A stretch of 64,000 nucleotides of DNA from Streptomyces sp. NBC_01451 (GCF_036227485.1 NZ_CP109479.1:9114001-9178000); one strand, 5' to 3'; numbered from the stretch's first letter, positions 33,192 to 42,761 are shown. Program-made: numbers and translations. Notes: a model not told the origin generated them from the letters alone.

Positions 33192-35171
33192 TCAGGACAG
33201 CGTGACCCGTACGTCCGCCGCCCGGACGAACGCCACCCGGTGGCCGAACTGGATCTCGTAGTACTGATCCTTGCCGACCACCACCCGGTGCGAGGCCGTG
33301 TCGAAGGTGACGGCGTAGTAGTACTCGCCCGGCACCTTCTCCCCGGCCACGTACTTCTGGCCCGCGGGCAGCTTGTACGGCAGCGGCGAGACCGCCTGGG
33401 CGGGCACGCCCGCCGGATAGGCCGAAGCCTCCGGGTACGCCCTCCCGTACACCGGGATCTCCGTCAGGCCGTCCTTCGGTGTCACGACCGCGCCGACGGC
33501 ACTCACCGCCGTCGGGTTCGCGGCCGGGTTCTGGAACCAGGCCTTCTGGCCCAGATACCAGATCGCCGTCCAGTCGCCCCTGCGCTCGGCGACGGCGTAC
33601 TGCTGGCCGGTGGACGCCCGCGCCCCGACGTCGTTGACGCCGATCGACGAGACGCCGCCCGGGGGATGCGTACCGATGTCCTTGACCAGCGCCGACGCGG
33701 TGTCCGGCTGCGAGTACAGCCGTACCTCGCTCGAACCGTGCGCCGCGCAAGTCTGGCCCGACGTGACACAGCCGGTGTACGTCGGCCGGTTCGACGCGTA
33801 GTCCGGCCGGATCGTCACCACCGGGCTGTCGCCCCGCAGGTGGGCGGTGCGCTCGAAGGGGTGGCCCAGCAGCGTGAAGTAGTGCTGCCAGTCCCAGTAC
33901 GGGCCCGGGTCGGTGTGCATCCCGGAAACCGTCGAGGTGGTCGGACCGGGCACGTTGTCGTGGCCGAGGATGTGCTGCCGGTCCAGCGGGATGCCGTACT
34001 TGGCCGCCAGGTACTTCACCAGCCGGGCGGACGCCCGGTACATCGCCTCCGTGTACCAGGCGTCCGGGTTCGCCAGGAACCCCTCGTGCTCCAGCCCGAT
34101 CGACTTGGCGTTGACGTACCAGTTGCCCGCGTGCCAGGCCACGTCCTTCGCCTTCACGTGCTGCGCGATGTGCCCGTCCGTCGAGCGCAGTGTGTAGTTC
34201 CAGGACACATAGGTCGGGTCCTGGACCATGGTCAGTACGCCGTCCCAGGCGCCCTCGGTGTCATGGACGACGATGTACCGGATGCTCTGGCCGGCCGGCC
34301 GGTCGCCCAGGTCGTGGTTGCCGTAGTCGCCCTCGCCGAACTCCTCGTACGGCGCCGGAATCCACTCGCAGGACACCGTCGCCGGGCACTCGGTGCCCGC
34401 CGCGGACACCTTCCGCAGCCCGGTCCGCTTCAACTGGGCGGTGTCGGGGGCCAGTTCGGGGTGCGCGGCGAGGGCGACCAGCTGTCCCTCGTCGGTCGTG
34501 CGCTCCTCGCCGGTGCGCAGCACGTCGTACACGTCAGCGGCGTACGCCGCCGCCGTCGCGGTGTCGTCGGCGCCGGAGAAGCGGGCCACCGCCCCGTACC
34601 AGTCCGCCGGGTCGGAGCTCAGCGGCTCGGCCAGGTCCCGCTGGGCGGCGGCCAGCAGCGCTGCACCGCCGGCCACGTTGGCGGCGGGATCGGTGCGGAG
34701 TCGCTCGGCGGGCAGGCCGGTCAGCTCGGCCGCCTTCGTCAACGTCCGCAGACGGGGAGGGAGTTCGGCCTGCGTCGGCACCTCGGAGGTGGGGTGCAGG
34801 GCCGGCCGGGCGCCGTCGCCCCGCGCGTCCTCAGAGCCCTCGCTGTGGTGCGGGGCGTTCGCGAGGGCGGTACGGGCGTCGGTGAGATGCATCGGGCCGT
34901 AGCCGCCGGTGACGCTGGGCGCCCCGGCGTGCGTGTCCCAGCGGGACTGGAGATAGGAGACGGCGAGCAGGAGGCTCTGCGGCACGTGGTACTGGTCCGC
35001 CGCCGTGCCGAAGGCGCGTTGCAGCCGGGTGGCGGACGTGCCGCTGTCGGCCGGGGCCGCGCCGAGCAGCGGCAGCAGGAGCGCCGCCGAAGCGAGTGCG
35101 CCGGCGGATCTGCGCAGGCGTCTGTGCCCGGGATCGGTGGGGCGGGAGGGGGCGGTGGCGTGTCCTCGCAA
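33192..35171 (-). CDS. Secreted N-acetylmuramoyl-L-alanine amidase (amidase_2)
   Basis: The 659-residue exported protein has an N-terminal signal (LRRSAGALASAALLLPLLGA, cleavage near 40). An SLT-like segment (about 50-110: YHVPQSLLLAVSYLQSRWD) and a linker precede the amidase_2/PGRP domain at about 295-440. Zinc ligands are H303 in IVVHDTEG and the His of ILGHDNVPGP, with E361 in SIGLEHEG. The C-terminal 200 residues form SH3-like wall-binding repeats (YAVAERRGDWTAIWYLG). It should cut stem peptides from peptidoglycan outside the cell. It is followed by a convergent terminator. Confidence 0.92.
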   Translation of the reverse strand: MRGHATAPSRPTDPGHRRLRRSAGALASAALLLPLLGAAPADSGTSATRLQRAFGTAADQYHVPQSLLLAVSYLQSRWDTHAGAPSVTGGYGPMHLTDARTALANAPHHSEGSEDARGDGARPALHPTSEVPTQAELPPRLRTLTKAAELTGLPAERLRTDPAANVAGGAALLAAAQRDLAEPLSSDPADWYGAVARFSGADDTATAAAYAADVYDVLRTGEERTTDEGQLVALAAHPELAPDTAQLKRTGLRKVSAAGTECPATVSCEWIPAPYEEFGEGDYGNHDLGDRPAGQSIRYIVVHDTEGAWDGVLTMVQDPTYVSWNYTLRSTDGHIAQHVKAKDVAWHAGNWYVNAKSIGLEHEGFLANPDAWYTEAMYRASARLVKYLAAKYGIPLDRQHILGHDNVPGPTTSTVSGMHTDPGPYWDWQHYFTLLGHPFERTAHLRGDSPVVTIRPDYASNRPTYTGCVTSGQTCAAHGSSEVRLYSQPDTASALVKDIGTHPPGGVSSIGVNDVGARASTGQQYAVAERRGDWTAIWYLGQKAWFQNPAANPTAVSAVGAVVTPKDGLTEIPVYGRAYPEASAYPAGVPAQAVSPLPYKLPAGQKYVAGEKVPGEYYYAVTFDTASHRVVVGKDQYYEIQFGHRVAFVRAADVRVTLS

Positions 35172-35342
35172 TGCGGCCTCCGGGGTCTGGCGGGTGGGGG
35201 GAGCGGCGGGCCGGCGGGGCCGGTACGCACATTAGTGGCTCGGCTGCCCGACGGTCCGTCAATCATGCCCGGAGACCGGAGACTTCCCTTGTCAAGAGCG
35301 GTACGGGAACTTTCGTGGCGGCCCGTTCGCAGACATGGCGAA

Positions 35343-35380
35343 GGCCCGCGCCGCGCCGTTGTCCAGGCGCATCGCGGGCC
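35343..35380. terminator. Probable terminator after the phosphotransferase gene
   Basis: GGCCCGCG (35343-35350) pairs with CGCGGGCC (35373-35380) across a 22-base GC-rich spacer. It lies 11 bp beyond the minus-strand stop at 35391. The remaining bases to the amidase start (35172) presumably hold that gene's promoter; nothing else is seen. Confidence 0.55.
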
Positions 35381-35390
35381 CTCGTCCCCG

Positions 35391-36536
35391 TCAGCGAGTG
35401 CCGACCGCCGCTCGCACGGCCCGTCGGGCCAGCTGGCAGTCGTCGTGCAGCCGCCTCAGCAGCAGCCGCTGTTCCTCGCCGGACGGCGCAGCACCCGGAT
35501 GGGCCGGTCCCGGTGCCGCCGGGGTCGTCTCGTGCATCGAACGCTGCACGGCCAGTTCATACGTACGGATCTCGCGTGTCAGTACCAGCATCAGGTTCAC
35601 CAGGAACGCGTCCCGGGCCGCCGGCCCCGCCGTCTGCGCGAGTTGGCTGATCTGTCGTCGGGCCACCGGCGCGTCACCCAGGACCGCCCACAGCGTCGCC
35701 AGGTCGTACCCCGGCAGATACCAGCCCGCGTGCTCCCAGTCCACCAGCACTGGACCGGCCGGTGAGAGGAGGATGTTGGACAGGAGTGCGTCGCCGTGGC
35801 AGAACTGGCCCATGCCCTGGCGGCCCGCCGAGTGCGCGATGCCGTGCACCAGCTTCTGGAGGTCGCCCATGTCCCGGTCGGTGAGCAGCCCCAGCTCGTG
35901 GAACCGGGAGATGCGCGCCGCGTAGTCCAGCGGGGCGTCGAACGTGCCAGCCGGCGGACGCCAGGCGTTGAGCCGGCAGATCGCGCCGAGCGCCGCCCTG
36001 ATGTCGGCTCGCGGCGGCGCCTCGGCCGGATGCCTCTGGAGGGCCGCGACCCGGCCCGGCATCCGCTCGATGACCAGTGTGCAGTTGTCCGGGTCCGCCG
36101 CGATCAGCCGGGGCACCCGCACCGGCGGGCGGTGCCGTACGAACGAGCGGTAAGCGGCTATTTCGTGCCGGATGCGTTCGGCCCACGCGGGGGAGTGGTC
36201 CAGTAAACACTTCGCGACGGCCGTGCTGCGTCCTGTCGTCCCTACCAGGAGCACGGAGCGTCCGCTGCGGCGCAGCACCTGCACCGGGGCGAACTCCGGG
36301 CAGATCCGGTGCACCGACGCGATGGCCGTGCGCAGTTGGGCGCCCTGGGGGCCGGACAGGTCGAGTCTGCCGCTGAGCGGCTGCGTGCCGATCCCCGGCA
36401 GCCGGCGTGCCCGGCCTGCACCGGCGCCGAGTACGGGAGCCCCCGGTCGTGCGGGGTCGAGGTAGGGGCCGCTGCCACCCGGACGGGGGTGCAGGAGCCG
36501 TGGTGGGGCGGACACGGAGGACGATGCTGCGTACAT
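35391..36536 (-). CDS. Aminoglycoside-phosphotransferase-fold (APH) family protein
   Basis: The 381-residue protein has APH-family kinase marks: [12 protein letters not shown] (ATP-site Lys), [20 protein letters not shown] (catalytic HGD with downstream Asn), and [20 protein letters not shown] (metal Asp). It phosphorylates an unknown small alcohol or sugar. The N-terminal 60 residues are Pro/Arg-rich and may be disordered. It is divergent from the NsdA-like regulator. Antibiotic resistance should not be assumed, since the family is broad. Confidence 0.85.
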   Translation of the reverse strand: MYAASSSVSAPPRLLHPRPGGSGPYLDPARPGAPVLGAGAGRARRLPGIGTQPLSGRLDLSGPQGAQLRTAIASVHRICPEFAPVQVLRRSGRSVLLVGTTGRSTAVAKCLLDHSPAWAERIRHEIAAYRSFVRHRPPVRVPRLIAADPDNCTLVIERMPGRVAALQRHPAEAPPRADIRAALGAICRLNAWRPPAGTFDAPLDYAARISRFHELGLLTDRDMGDLQKLVHGIAHSAGRQGMGQFCHGDALLSNILLSPAGPVLVDWEHAGWYLPGYDLATLWAVLGDAPVARRQISQLAQTAGPAARDAFLVNLMLVLTREIRTYELAVQRSMHETTPAAPGPAHPGAAPSGEEQRLLLRRLHDDCQLARRAVRAAVGTR

Positions 36537-36680
36537 GGGAGAAACAGATCCCTTCGTGTGCCGACGGCGGTCATGCGCTACCCGGCCCGGCCTCCCAGGT
36601 GCACCCTGGGGAGTGTTCCTCGGTGACCGGGTCGGGGTGGCGCGTTCCTACCTGACACCCGTCGACCAGTGGCACACCAT

Positions 36681-36708
36681 CTGGCGAACCCTGGCGAACC
36701 CTGGCGAA
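36681..36708. repeat. Three phased 10-bp repeats (CTGGCGAACC) upstream of the NsdA-like gene
   Basis: CTGGCGAACC occurs at 36681-36690 and 36691-36700, with a third copy, CTGGCGAA, at 36701-36708. The 10-bp period puts each copy on the same helix face, which fits a cooperative regulator site. It lies about 62-90 bp before the GTG at 36770. Confidence 0.7.
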
Positions 36709-36723
36709 TAGTCGCTCAGCAAC

Positions 36724-36742
36724 TGACAGACGGTTACTGTCA
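36724..36742. promoter_or_regulatory. Inverted repeat TGACAG-N7-CTGTCA
   Basis: Perfect six-base arms at 36724-36729 and 36737-36742 lie 28 bp before the NsdA-like start, just downstream of the phased 10-bp repeats. This is a likely operator or core promoter element; the binding protein is unknown. Confidence 0.45.
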
Positions 36743-36769
36743 ACTCAGCCGAGAACCTGGGGGCTTGAC

Positions 36770-38266
36770 GTGAGCGGACAACCCAACACTCGTCTTACGG
36801 ACCTGTTCGGCCTGGCCGGCTGGTCCAAGGGCGAACTCGCGCGGCTGGTCAACCGGCAGGCGGCGGCCATGGGCCACCCCCAGCTGGCGACCGACACCTC
36901 GCGGGTGCGTCGGTGGATCGACACGGGAGAGATCCCGCGTGATCCGGTGCCACGCGTACTGGCTGCCCTGTTCACCGAGCGTCTCGGCCGTGTCGTGACC
37001 ATAGAGGACTTAGGTCTGGTCCGGCATGGGCGTGTGGGGAAACGGCCGGGCGCCGGGAGTGCGGAAGCTCCCGACGGTGTGCCGTGGGCGCCCGGACGGA
37101 CTGCCGCGGTCCTCACCGAATTCACGGGAATGGACCTCATGCTCAACCGACGCGGCTTGGTGGGTGCGGGCGTCGCGCTCACCGCAGGCTCCGCACTCAG
37201 TAGTGCCATGCACGACTGGCTGCACACCGACCCGACTCTCTCCGCCGACGCTCCCGATCTCGACGATCCCCTGCACGCCGATCCCGCCGGTTTCGACCGG
37301 TACGAGGCCGCCCCCATCGGGTGGCAGGAGATCGAGGAACTGGAAACCGCGGTCGAGGTGTTCCGGAAGTGGGACGCGGCCCGCGGCGGCGGGCTCCAGC
37401 GCAAGGCGGTGGTGGGTCAGCTCAACGAAGTGGGCGGCATGCTCGCCTACCGGCACCCCGATCCCATCCAGCAGCGCCTGTGGGGCGTCGCCGCCAACCT
37501 CGCCGTCCTCGCCGGCTGGATGTCGCACGACGTCGGCCTGGAACCCACGGCCCAGAAGTACTTCGTCATCGCCGCCCACGCGGCCCGGGAGGGCGGCGAC
37601 CGGCCGCGTGCCGGGGAGGCGCTCTCCCGGGCGGCCCGCCAGATGGTGCACCTGGGCCGGCCCGACGACGCGCTCGACCTGATGAAGCTCGCCAACTCCG
37701 GCTCGGGCGACGAGACCCTGCCCCGAACCCGGGCCATGCTGTACACCGTCGAGGCCTGGGCGCAGGCGTCGATGGGGCGTGGACAGGCGATGCGCCGCAC
37801 CCTCGGGCAGGCGGAGGATCTCTTCGTCTCCGACAAGGGTGATGTGCCGCCGCCCAGCTGGATGCAGATGTTCAAGGCGGAGGACCTGTACGGCATGCAG
37901 GCGCTGGCCTACCGCACCCTGGCCGAGCACGAACCGGCCGCGGCGGTGCAGGCCCAGTACTACGCCGAGAAGGCCCTGGAACTGAGGGTCGACGGCCGCC
38001 AGCGGTCGAAGATCTTCGACTTCCTGTCCATGGCCTCCGCCTGCTTCATCGCGGACGACCCCGAACAGGCCGCCGGATACGCGCGGTTGGCCCTGGTGTC
38101 GATGGGCTCGAACTCGTCCCACCGCACCTGGGACCGGCTGCGCGAGATGTACCGGCTCACCGCCGAGTACTCCAGCTATCCGAAGGTCAACGAACTCCGC
38201 GAGGAGATCAAACTGTCGCTGCCGAAGCAGGTGAAGGGAAGGAACGGCACCAACGCACGGGTATGA
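36770..38266 (+). CDS. NsdA-family developmental regulator (HTH plus TPR)
   Basis: The 498-residue protein has an N-terminal XRE-like unit (residues 1-85: LAGWSKGELARLVNRQAAAM, TDTSRVRRWIDTGEIPRDPV, RVLAALFTERLGRVVTIEDL). This closely parallels the start of NsdA, the Streptomyces repressor of sporulation and antibiotic onset. A hydrophobic segment (LGLTAG-like, about 130-145) and a long helical TPR region (about 170-490: RKAVVGQLNEVGGMLAYRHP, MSHDVGLEPTAQKYFVIAAH) follow. It differs enough from NsdA to be a paralogue. GTG 36770 follows GGGGG. The upstream repeats suggest tight control. Confidence 0.85.
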   Translation: MSGQPNTRLTDLFGLAGWSKGELARLVNRQAAAMGHPQLATDTSRVRRWIDTGEIPRDPVPRVLAALFTERLGRVVTIEDLGLVRHGRVGKRPGAGSAEAPDGVPWAPGRTAAVLTEFTGMDLMLNRRGLVGAGVALTAGSALSSAMHDWLHTDPTLSADAPDLDDPLHADPAGFDRYEAAPIGWQEIEELETAVEVFRKWDAARGGGLQRKAVVGQLNEVGGMLAYRHPDPIQQRLWGVAANLAVLAGWMSHDVGLEPTAQKYFVIAAHAAREGGDRPRAGEALSRAARQMVHLGRPDDALDLMKLANSGSGDETLPRTRAMLYTVEAWAQASMGRGQAMRRTLGQAEDLFVSDKGDVPPPSWMQMFKAEDLYGMQALAYRTLAEHEPAAAVQAQYYAEKALELRVDGRQRSKIFDFLSMASACFIADDPEQAAGYARLALVSMGSNSSHRTWDRLREMYRLTAEYSSYPKVNELREEIKLSLPKQVKGRNGTNARV

Positions 38267-38327
38267 GCCGCCTGCCGGGCCTCGCCCTGACCGCTACGGG
38301 GCCCTGAGGGTCGCGATGCCGTGACCT

Positions 38328-39773
38328 TTACGGGGTCACCCTGGCGATCAGTACGCAGGCGTCGTCCTCTCGCTCGGTCTCGCCGAACTCCTCCACCACC
38401 GCCCGTACACATTCCTGCGCGGTCCGCGCCTCGTCGAAGCGGGGGGCCAGTTCGAGCAGGCGGTGCGCGGCGGCGGTGCCTTCGCGGCGTCCGGGCACCA
38501 GTCCGTCGGTGTGCAGGAGGAGCACATCGCCGGGTTCGAGGGTCTCCTCGGCCTGTCCGTAGACGGCGCCCGAGGTGGCGCCGAGCAGAACGCCGTCCGG
38601 TGGGGTCAGCATGCGTCCCGTCCCGTCGCGGAACAGCAGCGGGGCGGGGTGGCCTGCCTGGGCCCAGGTGAGGGTGCGGGTCTCGGGACGGTAGCGGCAG
38701 CACACCGCGCTGCCCAGCGCCGGCTGGACGGCCGCGTCGAGTAACTGGTTGAGCCAGGTCATGAGTTGCCCCGGCTGCGTGCCCGCGACGGCCATGCCGC
38801 GCAGCGCGCCCAGCAGCATCGCCATGCCCGAGGTCACGGTCACCCCGTGGCCGGTGAGGTCGCCGACGCTCAACAGCGTGTCGCCGTCGGACAGTTCGAG
38901 CGCGTCGTACCAGTCGCCGCCGATCAGCGCGCTTGTCGAGGAGGGGAGGTAGTGGGCGGCGAGGTCCAGGGCCTGCGGCCCCTGGTGCGGTAGTCGCAGG
39001 GAGCCGCGCCACGGCGGCAGCACCGCCTCCTGCAGTTCGACCGCGAGCCGGCGTTCGGACTGCGCGTGGTGCCGGTGGCGCTGCAACGAGTCGCGGGTCT
39101 CGCTCACCGTCCGCTGGCTGCGTCGCAGTTCGCTGACGTCCCGCAGCACGGCCCACATCGAGGCGGTGCTGCCGTCGGCGTCGAGCACGGGCTCGCCCAT
39201 CATGTGCACGGTCCGGATGCCGCCGTCGGGCCGCAGGATGCGGAACTCACCGTCTATCGGCTTGGCGTCGATGAGACAGTCCGTGACCATCGCGGTGAGC
39301 CTCGGCCGGTCCTCGTCGAGGACCAGGGAGGGCAGCTCGTCGAGAGTGAGCGGGTCGGCGGCGGGGTCCCGGCCGAGGATCTGGTAGAGCTCACCGGACC
39401 AGCTGGCCTCGTCGTTGAGGAGATTCCACTCCGCGCTGCCGACCCGGCTGAGGAGCGAGTCGTGCCGGGGGGTGGCCGGTGCGGCGCGGACGGCAGCGGG
39501 TACTGCCTCGGCGGCGACGGGAGCCTCGGGCAGGGGCTGCGGACCGTCCCGCAGCTGGGCCAGGTGTTCGTCGAGGTCGCTGAGTTGATGCAGCGCCAGG
39601 TCGTACAGAGCGCGCTGCCAGCGTCCCTGCGGGTCCGATCCGTCGGCGGGTGTGTCCCGGCGCACGGCGTCCACGTCACCTTTGAGCTGTCGGGTCCGCG
39701 TGATGAGCGCGTCGACCGAGCCGCGCGAGGGCGGTTGGGCGGCTGGACGGTCCGCGGAGAGATGGGGCGGCAT
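38328..39773 (-). CDS. PAS-domain PP2C/SpoIIE-type serine phosphatase
   Basis: The 481-residue cytoplasmic protein has an N-terminal coiled region (about 20-75), a PAS fold (108-212: GSAEWNLLNDEASWSGELYQ, FRILRPDGGIRTVHMMGEPV) and a PP2C-SpoIIE domain (about 240-480). That domain carries metal motifs GGDWYD (285-290), GDLTGHG (304-310) and the terminal EREDDACVLIARV. It should dephosphorylate an anti-sigma antagonist when the PAS ligand changes. ATG 39773 is preceded by CGGAG. It is convergent with the NsdA-like gene. Confidence 0.9.
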   Translation of the reverse strand: MPPHLSADRPAAQPPSRGSVDALITRTRQLKGDVDAVRRDTPADGSDPQGRWQRALYDLALHQLSDLDEHLAQLRDGPQPLPEAPVAAEAVPAAVRAAPATPRHDSLLSRVGSAEWNLLNDEASWSGELYQILGRDPAADPLTLDELPSLVLDEDRPRLTAMVTDCLIDAKPIDGEFRILRPDGGIRTVHMMGEPVLDADGSTASMWAVLRDVSELRRSQRTVSETRDSLQRHRHHAQSERRLAVELQEAVLPPWRGSLRLPHQGPQALDLAAHYLPSSTSALIGGDWYDALELSDGDTLLSVGDLTGHGVTVTSGMAMLLGALRGMAVAGTQPGQLMTWLNQLLDAAVQPALGSAVCCRYRPETRTLTWAQAGHPAPLLFRDGTGRMLTPPDGVLLGATSGAVYGQAEETLEPGDVLLLHTDGLVPGRREGTAAAHRLLELAPRFDEARTAQECVRAVVEEFGETEREDDACVLIARVTP

Positions 39774-40258
39774 GACGCACTCCGATGAAGGGACGGTTCG
39801 ACCAAGGCTGACGGAAGGACCGGTTACGACTGTTGCACAGCCTGCGACGCCCTGTAAGGGATTTGGCAACACACGGGGCGGTGGTGCTTCTGGCATATGC
39901 CACAGTCTTCTTGGACGAGTTTCCTGGTGCGGAGACGGTATGTGCCGGGCGTGCCAAGTCGTAGGTGGGGTACGCGACTTGGTGGAGCGATGAAGATGAG
40001 GGCCAACTCATTCAAGCGAGTGTTCGACGGTCTTTTGTGCGATGCATGGCGATGTGGTGCGGGGGCGCATCGCCAGGTTGCCCCCGAATCGCCCAGCAGT
40101 CCGTGATCCATGCGGAAAACCACGCGCATTAGTGATGCAGCTCACATTATTAGCTGCGGATTCCGCGTAATCGGAGGGGCCATTTAGGGGTCGTAACACC
40201 ACGTCGGCACAACGCGTCGGCATCACCATCGTCGGCCCGAACCGGAGCGGAGACTGCC
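39774..40258. other. 485-bp intergenic region upstream of the SsgA-like gene, with inverted repeat
   Basis: No coding frame here resembles a known protein. An 8-bp perfect inverted repeat CCAAGTCG / CGACTTGG sits at 39954-39961 and 39975-39982. A short GCGGA-T-TCCGC repeat lies at 40156-40166, about 93 bp before the SsgA-like start. The stretch 40131-40195 is AT-rich for this genome (CATTATTAGC, CATTTAGGGG) and probably contains the promoter. An untranslated RNA is possible but unsupported. Confidence 0.4.
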
Positions 40259-40699
40259 ATGGATGTCACCCTCGAACAGCCCGCGCGTGCACGCCTGATC
40301 ACCTCGGAGGAGCAGGAGCTCCCCGTGCACGCCACGCTTCGCTACGCCTCGACGGATCCGCTGGCCGTGCACATCGACTTCCCGGCCGAGGTCGCCCTGG
40401 ACGGCGAGGTGGTGAGCTGGACCTTCGCCCGGAGCCTGCTGGAGGAAGGAGTACGGCGTCCTGCCGGGGGCGGTGACGTCCACATCTGGCCCTGCGGCCC
40501 CGCACGCACGGTCCTGGAACTCCACTCGCCGCACGGCCTGGCCCTGCTCCAGTTCGGCACCCCCGCCCTGCGCCGGTTCCTGCTCCGTACGTTCGCCGTC
40601 GTGGCGGCCGGGAGAGAGGACCTCGGGGACGCCGTCGACCGCGGCCTGGCGGACCTTCTCGGCGCCCCGTCGGCGGGGAGCGAGGGCAGGGAGCAGTGA
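40259..40699 (+). CDS. SsgA-family sporulation/cell-division regulator (SALP)
   Basis: The 146-residue protein matches the SsgA-like family specific to sporulating actinomycetes: ATLRYASTDPLAVHIDFPAE, VSWTFARSLLEEGVRRPAG, HIWPCGPARTVLELHSPHG, and LRRFLLRTFAVVAAGRE. SALPs guide septum placement, FtsZ recruitment or spore-wall steps. Which paralogue (SsgA to SsgG) cannot be set from this sequence. RBS GGAG precedes ATG 40259. It is alone in its unit, with about 240 bp of non-coding DNA after it. Confidence 0.93.
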   Translation: MDVTLEQPARARLITSEEQELPVHATLRYASTDPLAVHIDFPAEVALDGEVVSWTFARSLLEEGVRRPAGGGDVHIWPCGPARTVLELHSPHGLALLQFGTPALRRFLLRTFAVVAAGREDLGDAVDRGLADLLGAPSAGSEGREQ

Positions 40700-40939
40700 G
40701 GGCGGAGCGGGCGCTGCCCGGGGACCGGTGACGCGGAGGCCGTTGGTGCGGCACGCCGGCGATCCCCCCGCCTCGGCGAGCGTCCCGTCCGGTACGAAGC
40801 GGACCTCAGCCCCGGTGTCGAGGCACCGCTCCACGATCTCGTCCACGATGTCCTCGCGGGCGTCGAGGTCGCCGCTCCCGGCTGGCACAGCTGGTCGCCG
40901 CCGCCGCCGTCGTCCCGTACCGTCACGCGGATGCGGCTC

Positions 40940-42571
40940 TCAGCCCGCGTCGTCCGCGCCGCAGGAGCTGCCGTCGGGCGGCAGGGAGCCGTACAGCAGG
41001 AACGCGTCGACCGTCCGGTGCACGCACTTCGAGGAGGCGTACCCGGTGTGCCCCTCGCCCTTGTTGTCGAGGACCACCGCCGACGGGCCGAGCCGCTCGG
41101 CCGTCTCCGTGGTCCAGCGGTAGGGCGTGGCCGGGTCGCCGCGTGTGCCCACCAGGAGCATCTTCGGGGTGTCGACGTCCCGTACCCGCGTGCGGATGAA
41201 GTCCGTGCCCCTGGGGCGGCCGTAACACGTCAGGACCTCGGTGAGGCGGTAGCGGCCGAACACCGGGGAGGCCTTCTCGTACGTGGCACGCAGAGCGGCG
41301 AAATCCTTGGTGATCCGGGCCGCGGTGGGCCGGTCGGGGTCGTCCGCGCAGTTGACCGCCATCAGCGCGGCGGGCAGGTTGTCGATCGGTACCTCCACCT
41401 CGTCGACGAGCCCGCCGTCGGAATCGGGGGAGGGGCTCCGCGGTACGGGGCTCCGCGGTACGGAGCTCTGTCGTACGGGCTTCTGCCGAGGCAGGATGGG
41501 GACGGCGACACCTCCGCCGCCGAACCCCATGATCCCTCGTGCGTCCCCGTCCTCGACCAGTGCGGCGAGGGCCCGCTCCAGGGGTGACCACATCCGCCTG
41601 CTGTAGAGCCCCTGGCCGATGGCTCCCACGAGGTCCTGGCCGGAGAAACGGTCGCCGTAGCCGGTCGGCACCGGGTCCCGGTCGAGCGAGGCGACCAGGT
41701 CGACGACCCGGCGGCGGGCGATGCGCGCGTCCTGTCCGAACGGGCAGGCGATGTCCGTCACGCACCAGTTGAGGAAGCTGTCCAGCGCGGTCTGCTGACC
41801 GGCGGCGCCCGCGAGACCCTGCTCGGCGAGCGATTCGGTGAGGGTGTCGACGCCGTCGAGGACGAACCGGCCCACCTTCTTGGGGAACTGCGCCGCATAC
41901 ACCGCGCCGAGGCGGGTCCCGTACGAGAATCCCAGGTAGTTGAGCTTCTTGTCGCCGAGGGCCTGACGCATCACGTCGAGGTCGCGGGAGGCGTCGACGG
42001 TGCCGATGTGGCGCAGGACGGGCCCGGAGTGCCGTACGCAGGCCTGGGCGGCCCTGCGCAGCTGTTCGAGGACGGCACCCGGATCGTCCCCGGCCGCGCC
42101 GCCGGCCACATCGGCGTCCGTGTCCGTGCCCTCGCCGCAGCTGACGGGGGAGGACCTGCCGACACCGCGCGGGTCGAAGGTGACCACGTCGTAGCCGTTC
42201 GTCAGGCCCATGAAGTCCTTGCCGTCATAGGCGAGTTGACTTACGCCCGCGCCACCGGGCCCGCCGAAGTTCAGCAGCACGGAGCCCCGGGACCCGCCGG
42301 TCGCCCGGTAGCGGGCCATCGCCAGGTCGAGGGTGCCGCCGCCGGGCTTCGCGTAGTCGAGCGGCACGGTGACCCTGCCGCACTGGAGGTCGTCCGTCGG
42401 TACGTCGTCCATCGCCGCCTCGCCGGCGCAGGACGACCACTTGATCTTCTGGTGGTAGAAGCGGGACAGACCGGGCTCGTCTTCCGCCGCGGCCACCGTC
42501 GGCGCACCCGTACCCAGCAGGGCGAGGGTCGCGGCCGAGGCGAGAGCCCGGCGTCGGTACGCGGACCGCAT
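40940..42571 (-). CDS. Secreted alpha/beta-hydrolase, tripeptidyl aminopeptidase (SlpD/SlpE-like)
   Basis: The 543-residue exported hydrolase has a Sec signal (RRRALASAATLALLGTGAPT, cleavage near 30). It shows the oxyanion segment LLNFGGPGGAG, the nucleophile elbow GFSYGTRLG, Asp in the C-terminal lobe, and the catalytic His in NKGEGHTGYASSKC. The abhydrolase_4/TAP domain closes the C-terminus with paired cysteines (SKCVHRTV, SSCGADD). It should trim peptides from exported proteins. An unusual VPRSP-repeat loop lies in the lid region. RBS GGAGG precedes ATG 42571. Confidence 0.9.
   Translation of the reverse strand: MRSAYRRRALASAATLALLGTGAPTVAAAEDEPGLSRFYHQKIKWSSCAGEAAMDDVPTDDLQCGRVTVPLDYAKPGGGTLDLAMARYRATGGSRGSVLLNFGGPGGAGVSQLAYDGKDFMGLTNGYDVVTFDPRGVGRSSPVSCGEGTDTDADVAGGAAGDDPGAVLEQLRRAAQACVRHSGPVLRHIGTVDASRDLDVMRQALGDKKLNYLGFSYGTRLGAVYAAQFPKKVGRFVLDGVDTLTESLAEQGLAGAAGQQTALDSFLNWCVTDIACPFGQDARIARRRVVDLVASLDRDPVPTGYGDRFSGQDLVGAIGQGLYSRRMWSPLERALAALVEDGDARGIMGFGGGGVAVPILPRQKPVRQSSVPRSPVPRSPSPDSDGGLVDEVEVPIDNLPAALMAVNCADDPDRPTAARITKDFAALRATYEKASPVFGRYRLTEVLTCYGRPRGTDFIRTRVRDVDTPKMLLVGTRGDPATPYRWTTETAERLGPSAVVLDNKGEGHTGYASSKCVHRTVDAFLLYGSLPPDGSSCGADDAG
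41432..41476. repeat. In-frame 15-bp tandem repeat inside the aminopeptidase gene
   Basis: GGGGCTCCGCGGTAC is present at 41432-41446 and 41447-41461, with a degenerate third copy to 41476 and traces beyond. Being a multiple of three, it encodes VPRSPVPRSP-type repeats on the minus strand. It is a likely slippage site that varies a surface loop without breaking the frame. Confidence 0.7.
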
Positions 42572-42761
42572 GAGTGCCTCCAGGGGCGGGCCCGGCTGCG
42601 GACCGGGACGGCGCCCTCGAACACGATAAGCGGGCCCTCGGGGCCTCGCCTCCCGGCGGGCGGCTCCGCGTGCGGGCTGCGGTGTCGGCTGGTCGCGGTC
42701 CTTTCCGGATCCGTGGTCGGATGGTGCCGCATCCCCCCACCGAACGGAACGGAGCCCGTCC

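Noticed and set aside
35391..36536. Antibiotic resistance kinase
   Set aside because: The APH fold is widespread; nothing in the sequence or its neighbours points to an antibiotic substrate.
36770..38266. Assignment as NsdA itself
   Set aside because: The HTH layout and TPR region match the NsdA family, but many core residues differ from NsdA as I remember it, so a paralogue is safer.
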